In this document: positions 1-35,524 of the stretch, piece by piece
How the letters are laid out: every line of letters begins with the position of its first letter
Numbering within the stretch: the first letter of the stretch is position 1
Source: Thamnaconus septentrionalis
Lineage: Eukaryota; Chordata; Actinopteri; Tetraodontiformes; Monacanthidae
Direction of reading: 5' to 3'
Length of the DNA: 64,000 bases
Assembly (NCBI GenBank): GCA_009823395.1
Contig: CM020516.1
Coordinates: 6,784,001 to 6,848,000, forward strand
Notes under the pieces: model-generated
Seen by the model: the letters and a program-made list of their open reading frames with translations, nothing else
What the model was told of the DNA's origin: nothing
Databases searched by the model: none
Made by a program: the position numbers and the translations under genes

Positions 1-128
1 GCAGCGTGGCTCTAGAAACTACAGACGGCGCACATTGGCTAACAAATACCCGTCACACCAAAGTCCGCTTTGATTGGTTGATGTGTTAGCACTTCCGCTA
101 CGACCGGATATCGTGTCAAAAAGGCAAG

Positions 129-1044
129 ATGGGTTCTCGGTTGAAGGTGAGGAACAGTCACATTGTATTTATACAAACGTTTTGCAAACGGCATTGTCAC
201 GTTTCTTTTAATAACGTTATCTTAGGAAATACAGGTTCTCGTTGACTGACCGCTAAAATTGCAGATTTTTAGCTTCCATATTTTTCGTATTTTGACTCAC
301 TGGCTCATGTGTACTTGCAGGTCCTGAGTGTGTTTAAAAACCTGCACAGAACAAGGATGGCTGTATTTAAAGATGATGACAACGCACTCAGCGGTAAAGT
401 CGTGCATTCCCAGCAGAGCAGCTGCTTGTACTGTCAATTGTACTGAATGTATGTCAATTGTCTCCACACAGCTGCACGGTTAAAAGTCAACGAGGAGTTC
501 AGAAAGAACAAAGATGAAACGTCAGAAGAAAACATACAGAAGGTGCCAGTTCTCATCTAAACTCATTCTCCCTATGTCCTTTGTCAGCATAACATGAAAT
601 GTAAAGATGACCAGTAGCAACGTTTTAGTTTTGGAAATTGCGTTTAGTTTTGGAAAGTTTTACACACAATGCAAAAATAAGGTACTTTCAGTGGTATAGT
701 TGTGTTTCTGATTTTAATGGTCGCTGTCAAACACCCAATTTGTCTCCATTTATTATCTCCTGCTTTAACAGATGATAAAGATGGGATCAGATGTGGAAAT
801 TGTTCTTCGACAGTCTGTGTTGCAAATGGAACATATAGAAGAAAATACACTGTGTATGTTTTTCATTCTCCATTCTTTAAAGGTTTTCTACTCACAGTAT
901 TTTCAGTATTTGGCAAGTAAATTGTTTTCTTTTCTTTTTTTTTTTTTTTTGTGTATCTTGTATTTCAAAACAGTGCTTCGACCCAGAGAGGATCTTCTAC
1001 TTGAAAATGTTCCCTATTGTGACCAGCCTAGGAAAAAATCATGA
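129..1044 (+). CDS. lyrm7: LYRM7, complex III assembly factor (LYR motif protein 7)
   Basis: Five coding exons: 129-146, 321-393, 472-542, 772-853 and 974-1044. They join to 315 nt, giving 104 aa, the same length as human LYRM7 (MZM1L). The start MGSRLKVL, the stretch NLHRTRMAVFK, the block MGSDVEIVLRQS in exon 4 and the C-terminal ENVPYCD match the vertebrate protein closely. LYRM7 is a mitochondrial matrix chaperone that stabilises the Rieske iron-sulfur protein UQCRFS1 before it enters respiratory complex III. The canonical LYR tripeptide is degenerate here, as is usual in this subfamily. The exon 4 donor needs care. Two overlapping GT dinucleotides lie at 852 and 854, and only the second (GTATGT) keeps exon 5 in frame. 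The start is the first ATG of a short first exon ending in a good donor. The gene converges on chchd1. A possible ATTAAA poly(A) signal lies at 1326. Confidence 0.93.
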
Positions 1045-2056
1045 CAGAGCATCGGATTTCATTTCAAGAAACTACAGACTTGGTATCACACATTGCAACC
1101 CTCCTGCATTTTAAAGAAAATAACCAAAACAACCCATCAAGTTGTCTTTGATCTTTTTAACTAATGAAATCTCAACAGTGCTAATTATTCTGCCATAAAT
1201 TAATGTACAGAATGTCTTTGTTCATAAAATGTGTCTTTAGTTGTTTGAGGGGTTCTGTCTTTCTCAGTGGCTTTACATCTTTAAACAATATTACCGTGCC
1301 AGTCCTTAATATGTGTTGTATTTAAATTAAAGGTAATTGCTCAGATACTATTTCTTTTTGATTTATTGTGTGAAATATGTACCAGGGAAGATTACGATTT
1401 TGAGGAATAATCAATAGGATAACGTTTCTTGTTTTTTAAGAGTCTTGTAATATCCTACTGACTACTTGGAAAAGTAATATTGTCCACGCACACACATTTT
1501 AGAGGAAAATAATAGAAAGTCAAAAAAGTGAGTGTAGTTTGCCCAGTACACACTGGCATACTGGACCATCAACCTCCTATAAAATTATATAAATGTGGGA
1601 AAAGTTTAACTTTTTAATCTCAACAGGAAACCAAAACATTGAGCTGCAATTCATAGCATGAGCTGGTGCAAACATTATTACTGCAGTCATTATTTCCTTC
1701 ACATTTTTATGAAACACAATGTGCCTCAGGAACACAATAACACTAGTTTGAGTGTATTTGAACAGTTTATTTTTATGTTATAATTTAATTGTATTGAATC
1801 CTTAAGAAAAAGAATGTCACATTCACAATTTGAATGTGAATAAATGAAACATCTCAGAAAAAAATGACAAACAAAACATCAAAACAAGCATGTTGAACAA
1901 GGTGATTTTATTCAGTAAAATGTCATCAAATGATGAATCATTACTCATTCACCATTTATTGTCACACACCTTGCTTTCACTGAGCAGGCGCTTTGCTAAA
2001 CAGGTGCATTATGGTAACCTTTGGAACATTCAGTGGTTCCAGTTAAAATGTCTTTT

Positions 2057-3591
<1,535 letters not shown>

Positions 3592-6156
3592 TTTACTCAT
3601 TAATCCCCGCTTCACGTCTGAAGAAACTTGCCGGCAAGGAGGAAGGAAGGACACTTTGTCAAACTACCGAATGCTATAGTCGAATTTGCCACTTTTATGG
3701 GAATTGTGTGGCGCGTACAGGTACATGTGGAAGGATGTCAGGACATACTTCGAGCTTCGAGGCTAACTCCGCCTACTTCCTGGTTACGTCATTTCTTAAT
3801 ATACGGAAAAGGAGTTAGGACAAATGTCAGGACACCGTCCACCGTCCGTCCATCCTTCCATTTTCTGCCACCTCTCAGAAGAAATGCCAGACTCTTGTAT
3901 GACAACGAGGTCTTATAATACATCCATGAGTTAGTCTGAAACCTCGAAGTATTCACTGACACTTAAAACAATAATAATGATCTAATACCAATAATTCTTC
4001 ACTGAGTCCTTTTTGATTTGTATATACTAGACTGCTATAATTTTACCCTATTTAACATTACAACGAAATTAGGTTTCTGTCACTCAATAATATACATTCA
4101 TTTATCTATCTACATACATTTATCATTTACCTTGACAACATTCATTTTCTGTTTTTCACTTTGTTGTGCAAATTGTCACAAAAATAGATTTGGGGTTCAA
4201 TAATTCAGGCAATAAAATCTGATTCCAACCAGATATGTCACATTTTTAAAAGAGAAAATGATTCTACAGCGGAAATATTACAGATATATCACAATATAGT
4301 TTGTAATTGCAAGTTTGCGAATTGTCTTATGTGGTTATTTATATATATCAGCAATATATTCAGGTCCAACTCTGCAGAGCAACCAAGTCTAGGGGAGAGG
4401 CCCATGTCAAGGTGGTCTTGCTTGGTCATGGTGCGCTTGCTCTAGAGTTCTTCACTTTTGTGCAACGCCCTTCTGGAAACATCTCGTGAACTGGCATGCT
4501 GACTGTCGGCAGGCGTAGCTATCATTTTCAGAATCAGATGTATATTATGTGTAATGTGTATAGTGCATTATGATTATTAGACACACAGAACGTTGTGTGC
4601 AAGAGCAGAAGGAGCAGCAGCAGCAGCAACAACAACAACAACAACAACACGCAATGAGTCCACTTCCAGACTCACTATGTTTTTGTTGTGATTTTGGTGT
4701 TTGTGATGTGAGCAACTATTCCCCAACATTGTGTATTCTGTCTGCTGCCTGCGTTACTGGCAGCCGGAAGTTGTGATCAGCTGACGGAGGAAGTGCCGTG
4801 GCAGAGGTGACCATCTTCCCCCGGCTGACTGACACTGTAAATTGGACGAGAGGAATACATGAAAATCTGGTGCAGAGCCGACTATGACTGAAGTACAACT
4901 TCTGCCAGACGTATGAAGACACCAAACGAGATAAGAATATTGGCGCAAGAATTTAAGAAAAGAATATACAGTTAGGATCTTTTTACTTCAGGTCCAAAGT
5001 TCTGTTTTGGAATACTACTAACAAAAAAACCGTGAGCTAAGAATCGTGGTTTAAAATGGATAAAAAGCCATACACGACGTAGCAAGATTTCGGCAAGTCG
5101 GCCATTCGCATGTATTATTATTAATCTTCTTCTTTTTTTTTTTTTTTTTTTTACGTATTACAAGAGCGAACAAACCGTCAACCGGTGTTAGCCAGTCAAG
5201 TCCAACGGATCGTGTTTATTTTTCCTGTGTGTTAGCGCATAAAACTACTGTTATGTTAAACCACGGTCACCAATTATTGCATCCTTGTTCACCAGTTTTT
5301 CCCGTAGCAGTATTGGTCCTCCGCCATTGGTAGTATTTTTTATTTTATCTCATTCTGCAATTACTAGCAAAATTAGCATATCAGCTAACAATGGCTAAAA
5401 GTAAGCTACAGTAGATGTGTCCAAATACATTGAGTAAACCACTCGTGTTATCAAAGCATTAAATTACGCAATGTAGGTTATACATGTAGTCTTGAACGAG
5501 CGAATTTAAATAGTTGGCAGGGAGTCTTCGAGTCACAATAGCTGTGTGGTTTGAGACTATCCAGTTGATCGGCTGTAACAACTAAGGTGTCGCATAAACC
5601 CCTAAACATTATTGCCCTCAAACCATAGCTTATGTAATGGAACCTAAATCGTTACTCGTACTCATTGCGTTTAACTGAGAACGATTTCCCCGTTTGGTCC
5701 TTGGACGTATTTCAGAGTGGCGGTAATTATTTAGTACACAGTGCGGTTCGCTTGTCTTCGCAGTGTTACCAAGCAGCCGTCAATAAATCTGAAAAGACAA
5801 CCCACATCAGTCAGGAAGCAGAACTGAAATATGTGTCAACACTTTGAGAAGCAAACGCGACCCCCACACTTATAATTTTACGAATTGGATGTCTTCTCAG
5901 GTAGCTTTACTACATATTTGGACGTTGCCATAGTTCGTGTTGTGTTCCGACCTAAATGAGGGCCTAGCGGTCGCCTCTCCAAGCTGTGTTGTCGTCGCAA
6001 GCGGTCTCCCCTCCCCCAGCATCGAGTGTTGGACTCACTTTTTTTTTTTTTTTTTTCTCCGTGTTTCTTCTTCAATTTTATTTTTGGAACTGTACCGTAA
6101 CAGTGACTTGAAGTTACTGTCCGTGGACATCGGCGGAGGATTTACAAGTCGATGTC
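3592..6156. other. Intergenic region between chchd1 and zswim8
   Basis: No coding exon is supported here. The left end should hold the chchd1 promoter: TTACGTCA, a CRE-like octamer, lies at about 3784-3791 and an ETS-like ACTTCCTG just beside it. A short CAG/CAA run lies at about 4614-4650. A GC-richer patch at about 4755-4800 has GGAAG ETS-like words and could be a separate start region. Poly-T runs occur at about 5132-5151 and 6039-6056. The last 250 bp are probably zswim8 5' UTR. Short open frames here show no family resemblance. Confidence 0.6.
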
Positions 6157-21340
<15,184 letters not shown>

Positions 21341-21919
21341 GAGCACTTACTGGTTATCTGTTTCAGCGTCACAGAGGAGCATGCCCTGTGCAAAGGAAAA
21401 GGGTCTACTATTGGCATTGTGCCAGACAGTTTACAACTGTCAAAGACTTAATGGCCTTAGTCATAAAAATGAGGATGGTGTAAGCTGATTTCATGAAATT
21501 ACCTTCCATCAATACTCTTTGCAGATGGCTTATGGTGTGCGAAATAGCTTTGGCTATTCATCAAAAGTAAGCTAATAGTATTGACAATAATACTAATAAT
21601 TATATGGTACAACGAATTGAGAAAAGCACGTCTGCACCCCCACTTGACCCGAACACCGTCACCTCAGTGATTATTTTGATTTCCAAAATCCAGTAGGCCT
21701 GTGGATTTCACAATTTCCAATTAAGAGATGTGGGAGACAAGAAGTGATGTGATGTTTAATGTTCTAAATTATTTAAATCCATTCGTCGAAAGGTTTTTCT
21801 GTTATTTATTAATTACATTCTAATTGTTAACATGTTCAATATATTTTATTCTATGCAAGCATAGTGAAATTGTAAAGAGAATCAAGGCTTTCAGACTCCC
21901 CTCCATTCCTAGCTTGGTT

Positions 21920-22042
21920 CAGTCCAGACTTCCGGGAGGACCAAGATGGCGAAGTGACTAGGAATGTACAGAAGTTCACTTTTAGCTTGTTAGTCTCCTT
22001 CTTCTGAAGTCTTGTAGGTTTCTTATTTGATAACAAATGCTG
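21920..22042 (+). promoter_or_regulatory. Probable ndst2 promoter and non-coding first exon
   Basis: ACTTCCGG (ETS-like) at about 21928-21935 is followed by CCAAGATGGCG, a YY1 core in the orientation found just downstream of many transcription starts. The stretch ends in TGCTG|GTGAGT, a strong donor at 22042/22043. An acceptor TTCTCTAG at 23293 would join this exon to the exon that holds the ndst2 start codon. This is inferred from motifs only. Confidence 0.45.
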
Positions 22043-23771
22043 GTGAGTCCTCTGTTTTTAACACTAGTCTGTCTTATATCGTCTGAAACTTAAAGTCCGC
22101 ACTGTCCCGTAAGCCTGCGTACCACTAGCTAGCTGTACCGTTGAACAGATGATTTGCTTCCTTGAATCTTGGGAAACCTGGGAGATTTTTTTTGATTTCT
22201 TAAAACATCAAACGTAATGTCACAGTTGACGTTGTGTTCCTGCGTACAAGCTATCAAAATGACACTGACAGCGGCCCCAAGCTTTATCCATCACTGAGGT
22301 TGATTATCGAATGCACAGCCAGTCTAGCATGCTAGCTAGCAGAAGCTCATATCGGGCGTCTGGATGCAAAGATGCGTTTCTCAATTTGAGTAGTCCCGTT
22401 TGCTTTTTTTTTTTTTTTTTTTTTTAGCACTGAACTATTTACGGAGACAAGAAAAACGTAATTATTTTTGTTGTGCTGAACCAACGTAGTTGATTTCAGA
22501 GAGTAAGTGTTTATGTTTCCATTTGTGTTTGATAAGTTCGCCTGTGAAGTGCTTTAACACTGGCTGCTGGACACTTACTTGCGTAACGTGTGTTTTGATG
22601 TTGGCTTGTTTTTCCTCTCTCTCAGTGTGTCCTCTCTCTTGTATTCTGTCATATCCAGCTCTGCCCACCAGCACAGCTTTTCTTGTTTGAGAGCGTTCAT
22701 GCAATCAGATTGATTTGTCCAAAAACTCTGTCTGCTTTGAAAGGTGCTTTCATTTTCCCATATTCGCAAAATACAATTTCAATTGTTGTGGGAAAATTTA
22801 GTGGAAAAATGGAAGGGCAGCAGTGACAAACCTCTAACACAAGGCAATCTTACCCACATGTGCAATAATTTACTGTAACTCAAGAGCAAGGTTATTTGTG
22901 TAGCTATAATGAGATGGTGAGCTGTATTAGTTGTCTGTATGTGCTTTGTCTTCATTCCTTTTACTTGAAATTTGATTTTGACTTCAACCAGCATTGTGAA
23001 AACAAGATGAGCTCCATGGGGACATTTTTCACAAAAATAGACAAATTGCTACAAAGTACATCAAGTAACCTTTGTGGATTTTTTTTTACAAAACATTCAT
23101 GAAACAAAACAGTGAACTTTGAGTTCGGAAGGTTAACGCTCAAAGCCCATATGACATTTCAGATAAGCTGCATTGGATGACTATTTTCTCATGATATTGC
23201 AGAACAGCTGTCAAAACGTCATACTCGTTCAGATTTTGCAGAATGTATTCCCCGTTTTTCTAACTGTGGTACTTTCTTCCTCTCATTCTCTAGGTGTTTT
23301 TCTGGGATGTCAAATATTTGGGGCCTGAAGGGGTTCAACCCCAAAGCGCCTGCCACCTGTGCTGGCACACTACACCAACATCTTCTGACCTTCATGCAGG
23401 AAGAACCATAAATATTTTACCGGATATTCAGGACCTGCCTGCTCCAAAGAGAATGATCCCCTTTGCTGCTGCTTCACCTTTTGTAGTTGCTTTTCTCCAA
23501 GCCGATTAAATGATAGGCCTCCCTCTGGCCGTCTATCCAGTCGGGTATCTTTGTTTTTATGCTTCAGAACTAAAAGTGGGGCGGAAGTAATGGATATTGC
23601 TGGCCATGGTAACCTAGTGTAAATGGCTGTTTTGCAGCGCAGTTTGGTGACAGCATCTCTTGCTCAATCTTCCACCTGCAGTCCCTCCTCTTGCTCTCTC
23701 TTCCTCCACCCCTGTGCTTCATTAACGCCCTCGCTGCTCACTCAACAGTCCCGTCGCTTGCCTCCAACACC

Positions 23772-29619
<5,848 letters not shown>

Positions 29620-31570
29620 GCCCGTGCGTGTCAGACGCCTTCACAGATGGAAAACAAAAATGCAACTGAGGTCAGAGGAGGACGCATCTTCTCATTCACA
29701 GGACTACTTGATCTGATACAACAAGGACTATCTTGTGCAGTTCCTCTTACATGGCAAAAAGACAGTTTCACATGTAAAGATTTCTCACTATGGAACAAGG
29801 ACCACAGTAGAGTGAACTTCCCATTCTTTGGCAACTTGCTGATGGCCCAAGATGAGCTCAGCGTTCGTTTCTGTGCACTGTTTGCAGTTCAACCTGAAGA
29901 AACGTATGTTGTTGAAAAGTGTAAAAGTATGAATTAAAACAGGGATATATGTACAAATACGGTTACAAATGTAAATTTCATGTCTCCATGGGGTTGATTT
30001 TGAAAACTTTTAGAAGGAGCCGATAATGGATCAGAGGTGATCAATGAGTGGACCAAGCACTTCCCTTGCATTATAATTCTATACACAGATATTTACCTGT
30101 TTTGTCAGCAAACTCAAATGGTGCTATATCCTTTTATACTTTCGGTCTTCTCACTGTAGTGACGGAAATTTCACATTAGTTTTGACTGATACTGAGATGT
30201 AAATATTGAAACACTGGTGTGACTCAGGCCTGGTTCCACATTTCCATGAGCTGCATATTCTTCTCCAAGAATGATTGCAGTCTTGTCCCACTGTCGCAAT
30301 ACACACCAAATTATGGCACAGATCAAGCATTACAGAGCAGTAATATATTAATGTATTTTGCAGCAACACTAAACCGTAATAATAACTGGCAAAAGTGTCA
30401 ACCTTTTTTCTACCTGGAAGTAAATTCAAAGCAATGCTCCAGTCCATGCCCAAGTAAAAAATATATATATAAAAATTACAACCATTAGTTAACAAAAAAA
30501 GATTGGAGCTCCTTTTCCTCAATACCTTCAGGTACTTTCAATTTCTGACTGAGGGCCATCAAGAAAGTACAGTTTAATACATGTGAAAGTACTCTATGCT
30601 TGTTTGTAAATTAAAACAAATGTTAGCTTTTGTTGGAAGAATGGTTACAATATGTTCAGAAACTGAATATTTTATAAATAAATATAATACATATATTTTG
30701 AAAAAGCTTGTATTGGGCAACATGATTCCTGTTTTGTGCGAGGTAAATTAATAAAGTTGACCATTTGGAAAGGGTGGTGCAGTGGTTAGCACTGTTCCAT
30801 CACAGCAAGAAGGTTGTGGGTTGGATCTGCAGGCCTGGGGCCTTACTGTGAAGAATACGCATGCGCCTGTGTTGCTGATTTTCTCAATGTACTCCAGCTT
30901 CTTGCCACAGTCCAAAAACATGCAGCACGCCGATTTTTACCAGTGGCCACTCGAGGTACTGCAAAAAAAAAATCCAATGGGCCTAAAAAGCATTTTTCCC
31001 ATAGACCACAATACAGAAATAAACGCCTTTAAAATGGCTGATAGGACTTACCGACCTGAAACGTGATTCACATATTCAATTGTAGATCTATTGTAGATTT
31101 TTCAGTTATGGTCTTTTAGTCATTTAAAAATAGAGTAAAGCCCAGGCTTTGTTGCTATCTTCAATCAGGAAGTCATGCAGAAGATCAACCTTAATCACGG
31201 TATTCAGTGTCTTTAAGTATCAATACGTGACTTGCAGGTCTTAAAAAATAACTCGACAATCACTGTTGAAATTATTTATTTACAGGGATAAAGTTTCACC
31301 GCTTCAATGTGTATTGTGACTTTGTGTTTTGGGTCACCTGATCCAAAACTCTTGTTTCTATACAGTTGTGATGAGGAAGCTGCTGCCACAGTCCAGAAGA
31401 GGTTTTTTTTGGGATGGTCACTCATCCAACAGCTGTCCGTCACCACAGTCGACATGTGGAATCCTGATAGTGGACGGCACGCCTCCAAATTTAAACCCTG
31501 GAGGTAATTTGGAGTATGCGTGACCTTCAGCCAACAGCAGCAGCCAATGGGGTGTCGGAGATAATGACGC
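29620..31570. other. Convergent 3' regions of ndst2 and pno1
   Basis: No coding exon. The ndst2 3' UTR appears to run to AATAAA at 30677 or 30750. The pno1 3' UTR appears to reach a minus-strand AATAAA at 31275-31280. A copy of the dispersed element GTGGTGCAGTGGTTAGCAC...CCAAAAACATGCA occupies about 30770-30925. Confidence 0.6.
30770..30925 (+). repeat. Partial copy of dispersed teleost element
   Basis: GTGGTGCAGTGGTTAGCACT, GGTTGTGGGTTGGATC and CACAGTCCAAAAACATGCA define it. It is the same family as at 7235 (reverse) and 18565, and lies between the ndst2 and pno1 transcript ends. Confidence 0.65.
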
Positions 31571-33651
31571 TCAGAATCTCTCAGCGGTCCTGCTGGCCAC
31601 CACCCGAATGTTTCCGTAGACTTTTGAAGGTGGACTTCCTGTTGGAGCAGCAGATTTAAAGGGTCGTTTTTTGTTGAAATGTCTCCACTCCACACGTGAC
31701 ATCCAACTCTGTTGTAGTGAATGGGAGGGGAACACACGTCTTACCCAGGATCAAGTTGCATATTGCCGTGCGAGCCATCTTGATGTTCTGGAAGGAGCCC
31801 AAGATGTGAACTCTCCTGTTTGAATGGAGAGTTAAAACACTGTCAGGAAGAGGCCCTCCACTGTTTCATTGCTGAAGACGTGTGCACCAATCTGGGCCAA
31901 CGATCCCACCAGCAATGCTGAGTGCATAATTTAAGGCGATGATCTATTATTTATGTGTTTAACATAAAATACACTTAATAAGCCAAGTCTTCCCCAAATT
32001 GAAAAATTTCATGAAAGAATGTATTTGTTTGGCCCCATAAAAGAAAAGGATTTCAAACTTGCATGATACCAACTAAAGCACAGCTACAAATATAATATTT
32101 GGAAAGGTGCAAAAAACAAAAGAAGGTTTCATACGTTTCTGCGAGCACAATACGAGTCTTTGTGACATTTTCGATGGTGAATTTGGTTTTTCCTCCCTTT
32201 CCAGCTATTCTTCCAATAGCTCTGGACAAGTGATCTCCTTTCAAAGGTTTCACTGCACACACAAAGAGGAAACAAAACGGACACCGATTAAAGATTGTAT
32301 ACCGAGCCGATGCTGAAGGGTTCAAGATAGACTGCAAATGTTTTTGTGTAGAAGAAGCATCTCACCGTCAGTGACATCAAAGCTCTCAAGAAAAAGCTCA
32401 TCCAACCTGACCAAGGCCAGGGCATCCTGTAAAAGAAAAGTGAAATGGAGCAACATTAGTGTATTCGAGTTATATTGATCAATGTGTGAGTTTTGAAGCC
32501 TACTCAGTTTTGATCTGCAACACAGTATTGTCAGGAATTTTACATACGACTTACTTCAACCTGGAATCCGAGTATGAAAGCTCTGACAAAATCTGCTGCT
32601 TTTGTGAGTGAGCCGATGTCTCGTGTCTCCTTGCAAGTCTAAATGAAGCACGAGAAGAAGAACTTAGTGAACAAATCTGTATTTATTGCAGAAATATGGC
32701 GCATCCCTGTCATTCAACTCACTTTGATTTCAACGTTCCTGGTCTTGAGGTTGAATCGAACTTGGAGCTGGAGGTTTTCTACGATTGGCGTGAAAATCTT
32801 GAGCCAGTTTTCTTTCAGTGGTGTGTATCTGTGTGCTGGGACTGCTACTTTTCTCATCTCGTCAGGTCCCTGAAACACACAGGAGACAATCAAATAAATG
32901 ATCACCATCAGAATTCCGAACTTTAAACGCAGAATTCCGAGTTAAAAGACGGAAGAGGCCAATGCTTGTTCCACTGAAAACTTGTGGAAACGGGGGATGT
33001 TTTTCGTGGCTTTATATGGAAAAGGGTTGAGGTAAAAGGTTGATTTATAGTTTGTTAGCACAAAAAGCAACAAGTTAGCACGTGATTGTTTCTGTGATAC
33101 GTAACTTTACTTTGATGACCGGAAGTTGACACATGCTGAGACTGAAAATGCATTAGACTAAAAACACTTATCAATCCCCACTATCACGAAGTTACGCTAG
33201 TCCTAGTTAACATAGAGGGTAATGGGTGAAAGGGAGACTGGTTACAGGAAATAAACAATCTAACGGTTCCAAAGAATAACGATAAGATAAAGCTCTTTAA
33301 CTCTCAGCAACAACAGCCTTCAGCTGAAGACTGCAGTGCGCATGCGCAATGTAGTTGAAAGGACATACGCGACCAGCCACGACATAGTCAATGAGCATAA
33401 CATTTTACATAAACTGCATTTTTAACGACGTATATTTGTTGAAACTTAATTACCTTCAATTTTTCGCCCGAAATAGGTGGAAACTGTGGTCGCTTGCTGG
33501 CCACGGACTCCTCGGTGTCCATGCCCGATCCATCTTGTTCACGTTTTCGTTTCTGGGCCTTTTTAGATTTGACCACTGTGAACGATTCTTTGTCTGTCGA
33601 ACTGTCCGTAGCAGCCTCCGCGACTTGTGTTTTGTTGTCTTCGCTGTCCAT
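31571..33651 (-). CDS. pno1: PNO1, KH-domain ribosome assembly factor
   Basis: Seven exons on the minus strand: 33651-33454, 32869-32723, 32638-32555, 32426-32366, 32252-32135, 31815-31745 and 31638-31571. They sum to 747 nt, 248 aa (human 252). PNO1 (Dim2) is a nucleolar and cytoplasmic assembly factor. It binds the 3' end of 18S pre-rRNA and, with NOB1, times the last cleavage in 40S maturation. Conserved stretches include [18 protein letters not shown] in exon 2, the KH loop GKGG at about residues 181-184 followed by [13 protein letters not shown] in exon 5, and a C-terminal [13 protein letters not shown] in exon 7. The N-terminal exon is acidic and low-complexity, as in the family, and contains MDTEES. 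The first ATG of the exon is used. It is head to head with dnaaf10, as I remember for human PNO1 and WDR92 on 2p14. Confidence 0.95.
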
Positions 33652-34059
33652 CTCTTTAGATTAAATTCAAAGCTGTGAGACGAAGTCAAACCATGCAACG
33701 CGTCGACTACAGGGAGTCCTCGTGTTTAGAAAAGGACCCAAACTATCGCGATACCGGTGCCTGTAGAAAAAAACCTAAAAAAATATATTTCGATTGAGAT
33801 GTACAGAATAATGAGTCCCATTAGTATTATGCGTTAAAGATACACTGTTTTGTCCATAGTATTACATTTGTCAGACACATAGCTAGTATATTAAAATTGT
33901 GGGTTTTTCGTTAATTCAGGCATACTTTTGGTCAGCCCTACACCGAACTCAAGGGGACCTGAACGTCATATGTTTTGGCAGCAAGGAGTGTCGACCTGTT
34001 TTCTCAGTGTTTTGGCGTAGAAACAACACTCCTATTCTATTTATCGCACTCATTCAAGG
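33652..34059. promoter_or_regulatory. Bidirectional promoter region between pno1 and dnaaf10
   Basis: 408 bp separate the two divergent start codons, so both transcripts must start here or their 5' UTRs must overlap. CGCGTCGAC and TCGCGATACCG give a short CpG-bearing patch at about 33700-33755. No TATA box is obvious. The assignment rests on geometry. Confidence 0.6.
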
Positions 34060-35461
34060 ATGTCAACGCCACTGGCGAAGCCGCAGATAATTGCACATGT
34101 TCAGAAGAGTTTGAACTACACCATCTTCGACTGCAAATGGATCCCCTGCAGCGCCAAGTTTGTCTGCCTGGGGAACTTTCCCCGCGGAACAGGAGTCATG
34201 CAGATCTACGAGGTGCAGCACGGAGACGCTGTGCTTGTCAAAGAGGTAACTTGGGAAACATTTACCATGTGTTTGAGCTTCTTTGTACCACTTTACATTC
34301 ACTCAAGCCTGGTCTGTTTCAGGGTTAGCTTGTTCACTCATTACTTCTAGAAAAGTTTGTCCGGGTTGTCATCTCCATGGCAACCGGTCACAAAAAGACG
34401 GATAGGCAGTCGTATCACTTAGACCTCATCAACTAAGAATAAAATAGCGTCACCATCGATAAAATGTATTATGTACTTCATATGGGATATGATCCTCCAC
34501 TACCAGTGGGAAGGAGAAATAAACTAAGTGTATGCAGCTGTTGCTGAGCTTCTGTTGTTGTTTCAGGTGGAAAAACCCAAACCCATAAAATGTGGAACAT
34601 TTGGGGCGACCTCCCTTCAGCAAAGACACATAGCCACTGGGGATTTTGAGGGAAATCTAAATATATGGTAAATCACCCATTCATTCTACAGATGAGTGTG
34701 GAGGGAATCATCAACATTAAACAATTAACTAACTCAAGAGCGAGAAACAGTTCTGTTGCGTGTGCCCCTCAGGAATCTGGAGATGCCTGACGCGCCGGTG
34801 TACTCAGTCAAGGCCCACAAAGAGATACTGAACAGTATCGACGGCGTGGGTGGCCTGGGGATTGGAGACGGTGCACCCGAGATCGTCACTGGAAGCCGAG
34901 ACGGTGAGAGCAGCGATTTGACAGAGCAAAGTAGACACCTAACCATCATTGCATGAAACGTCACTGTCTCATGTGGGTCACAGGAACAGTCAAAGTTTGG
35001 GATCCAAGACAGAAAGACTCACCTGTAGCCAACATGGAGCCCACGGAGGGAGAGAACAAGAGAGACTGCTGGACTGTTGCATTTGGTTCGTACAACAGGC
35101 GCTGGAAATGGATCCCAACTGTTTAATATCTGCCACTCTTTTTAAGTCAATAACCTCGCTTGACATGCATGTATTTAAAGGATAAGCCCAGACTGTGTAG
35201 ACGTTCAGTAAATGTATTTAAAATTGTCCTGCAGAAAGAAGCCCTATGCAATTTTGGTTTTTTTTTGCATTCACCAGATGTGAACTTTGAATTTGACGTT
35301 TGACATTGGTAACCCTTTAGGCCACGCCTTCAATGATCAGGACCGCTGCGTGTGCGCGGGCTACGACAACGGAGACATCAAACTCTTTGACCTGCGCAAC
35401 ATGTCGTTAAGATGGGAGACCAACATCAAGAACGGGGTGAGAGTGACTGCAACCTGGTTTC

Positions 35462-35524
<63 letters not shown>

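Noticed and set aside
22462..22704. Opposed small open frames at about 22.5 kb
   Set aside because: They lie in the inferred ndst2 5' intron and lack any recognisable motif.
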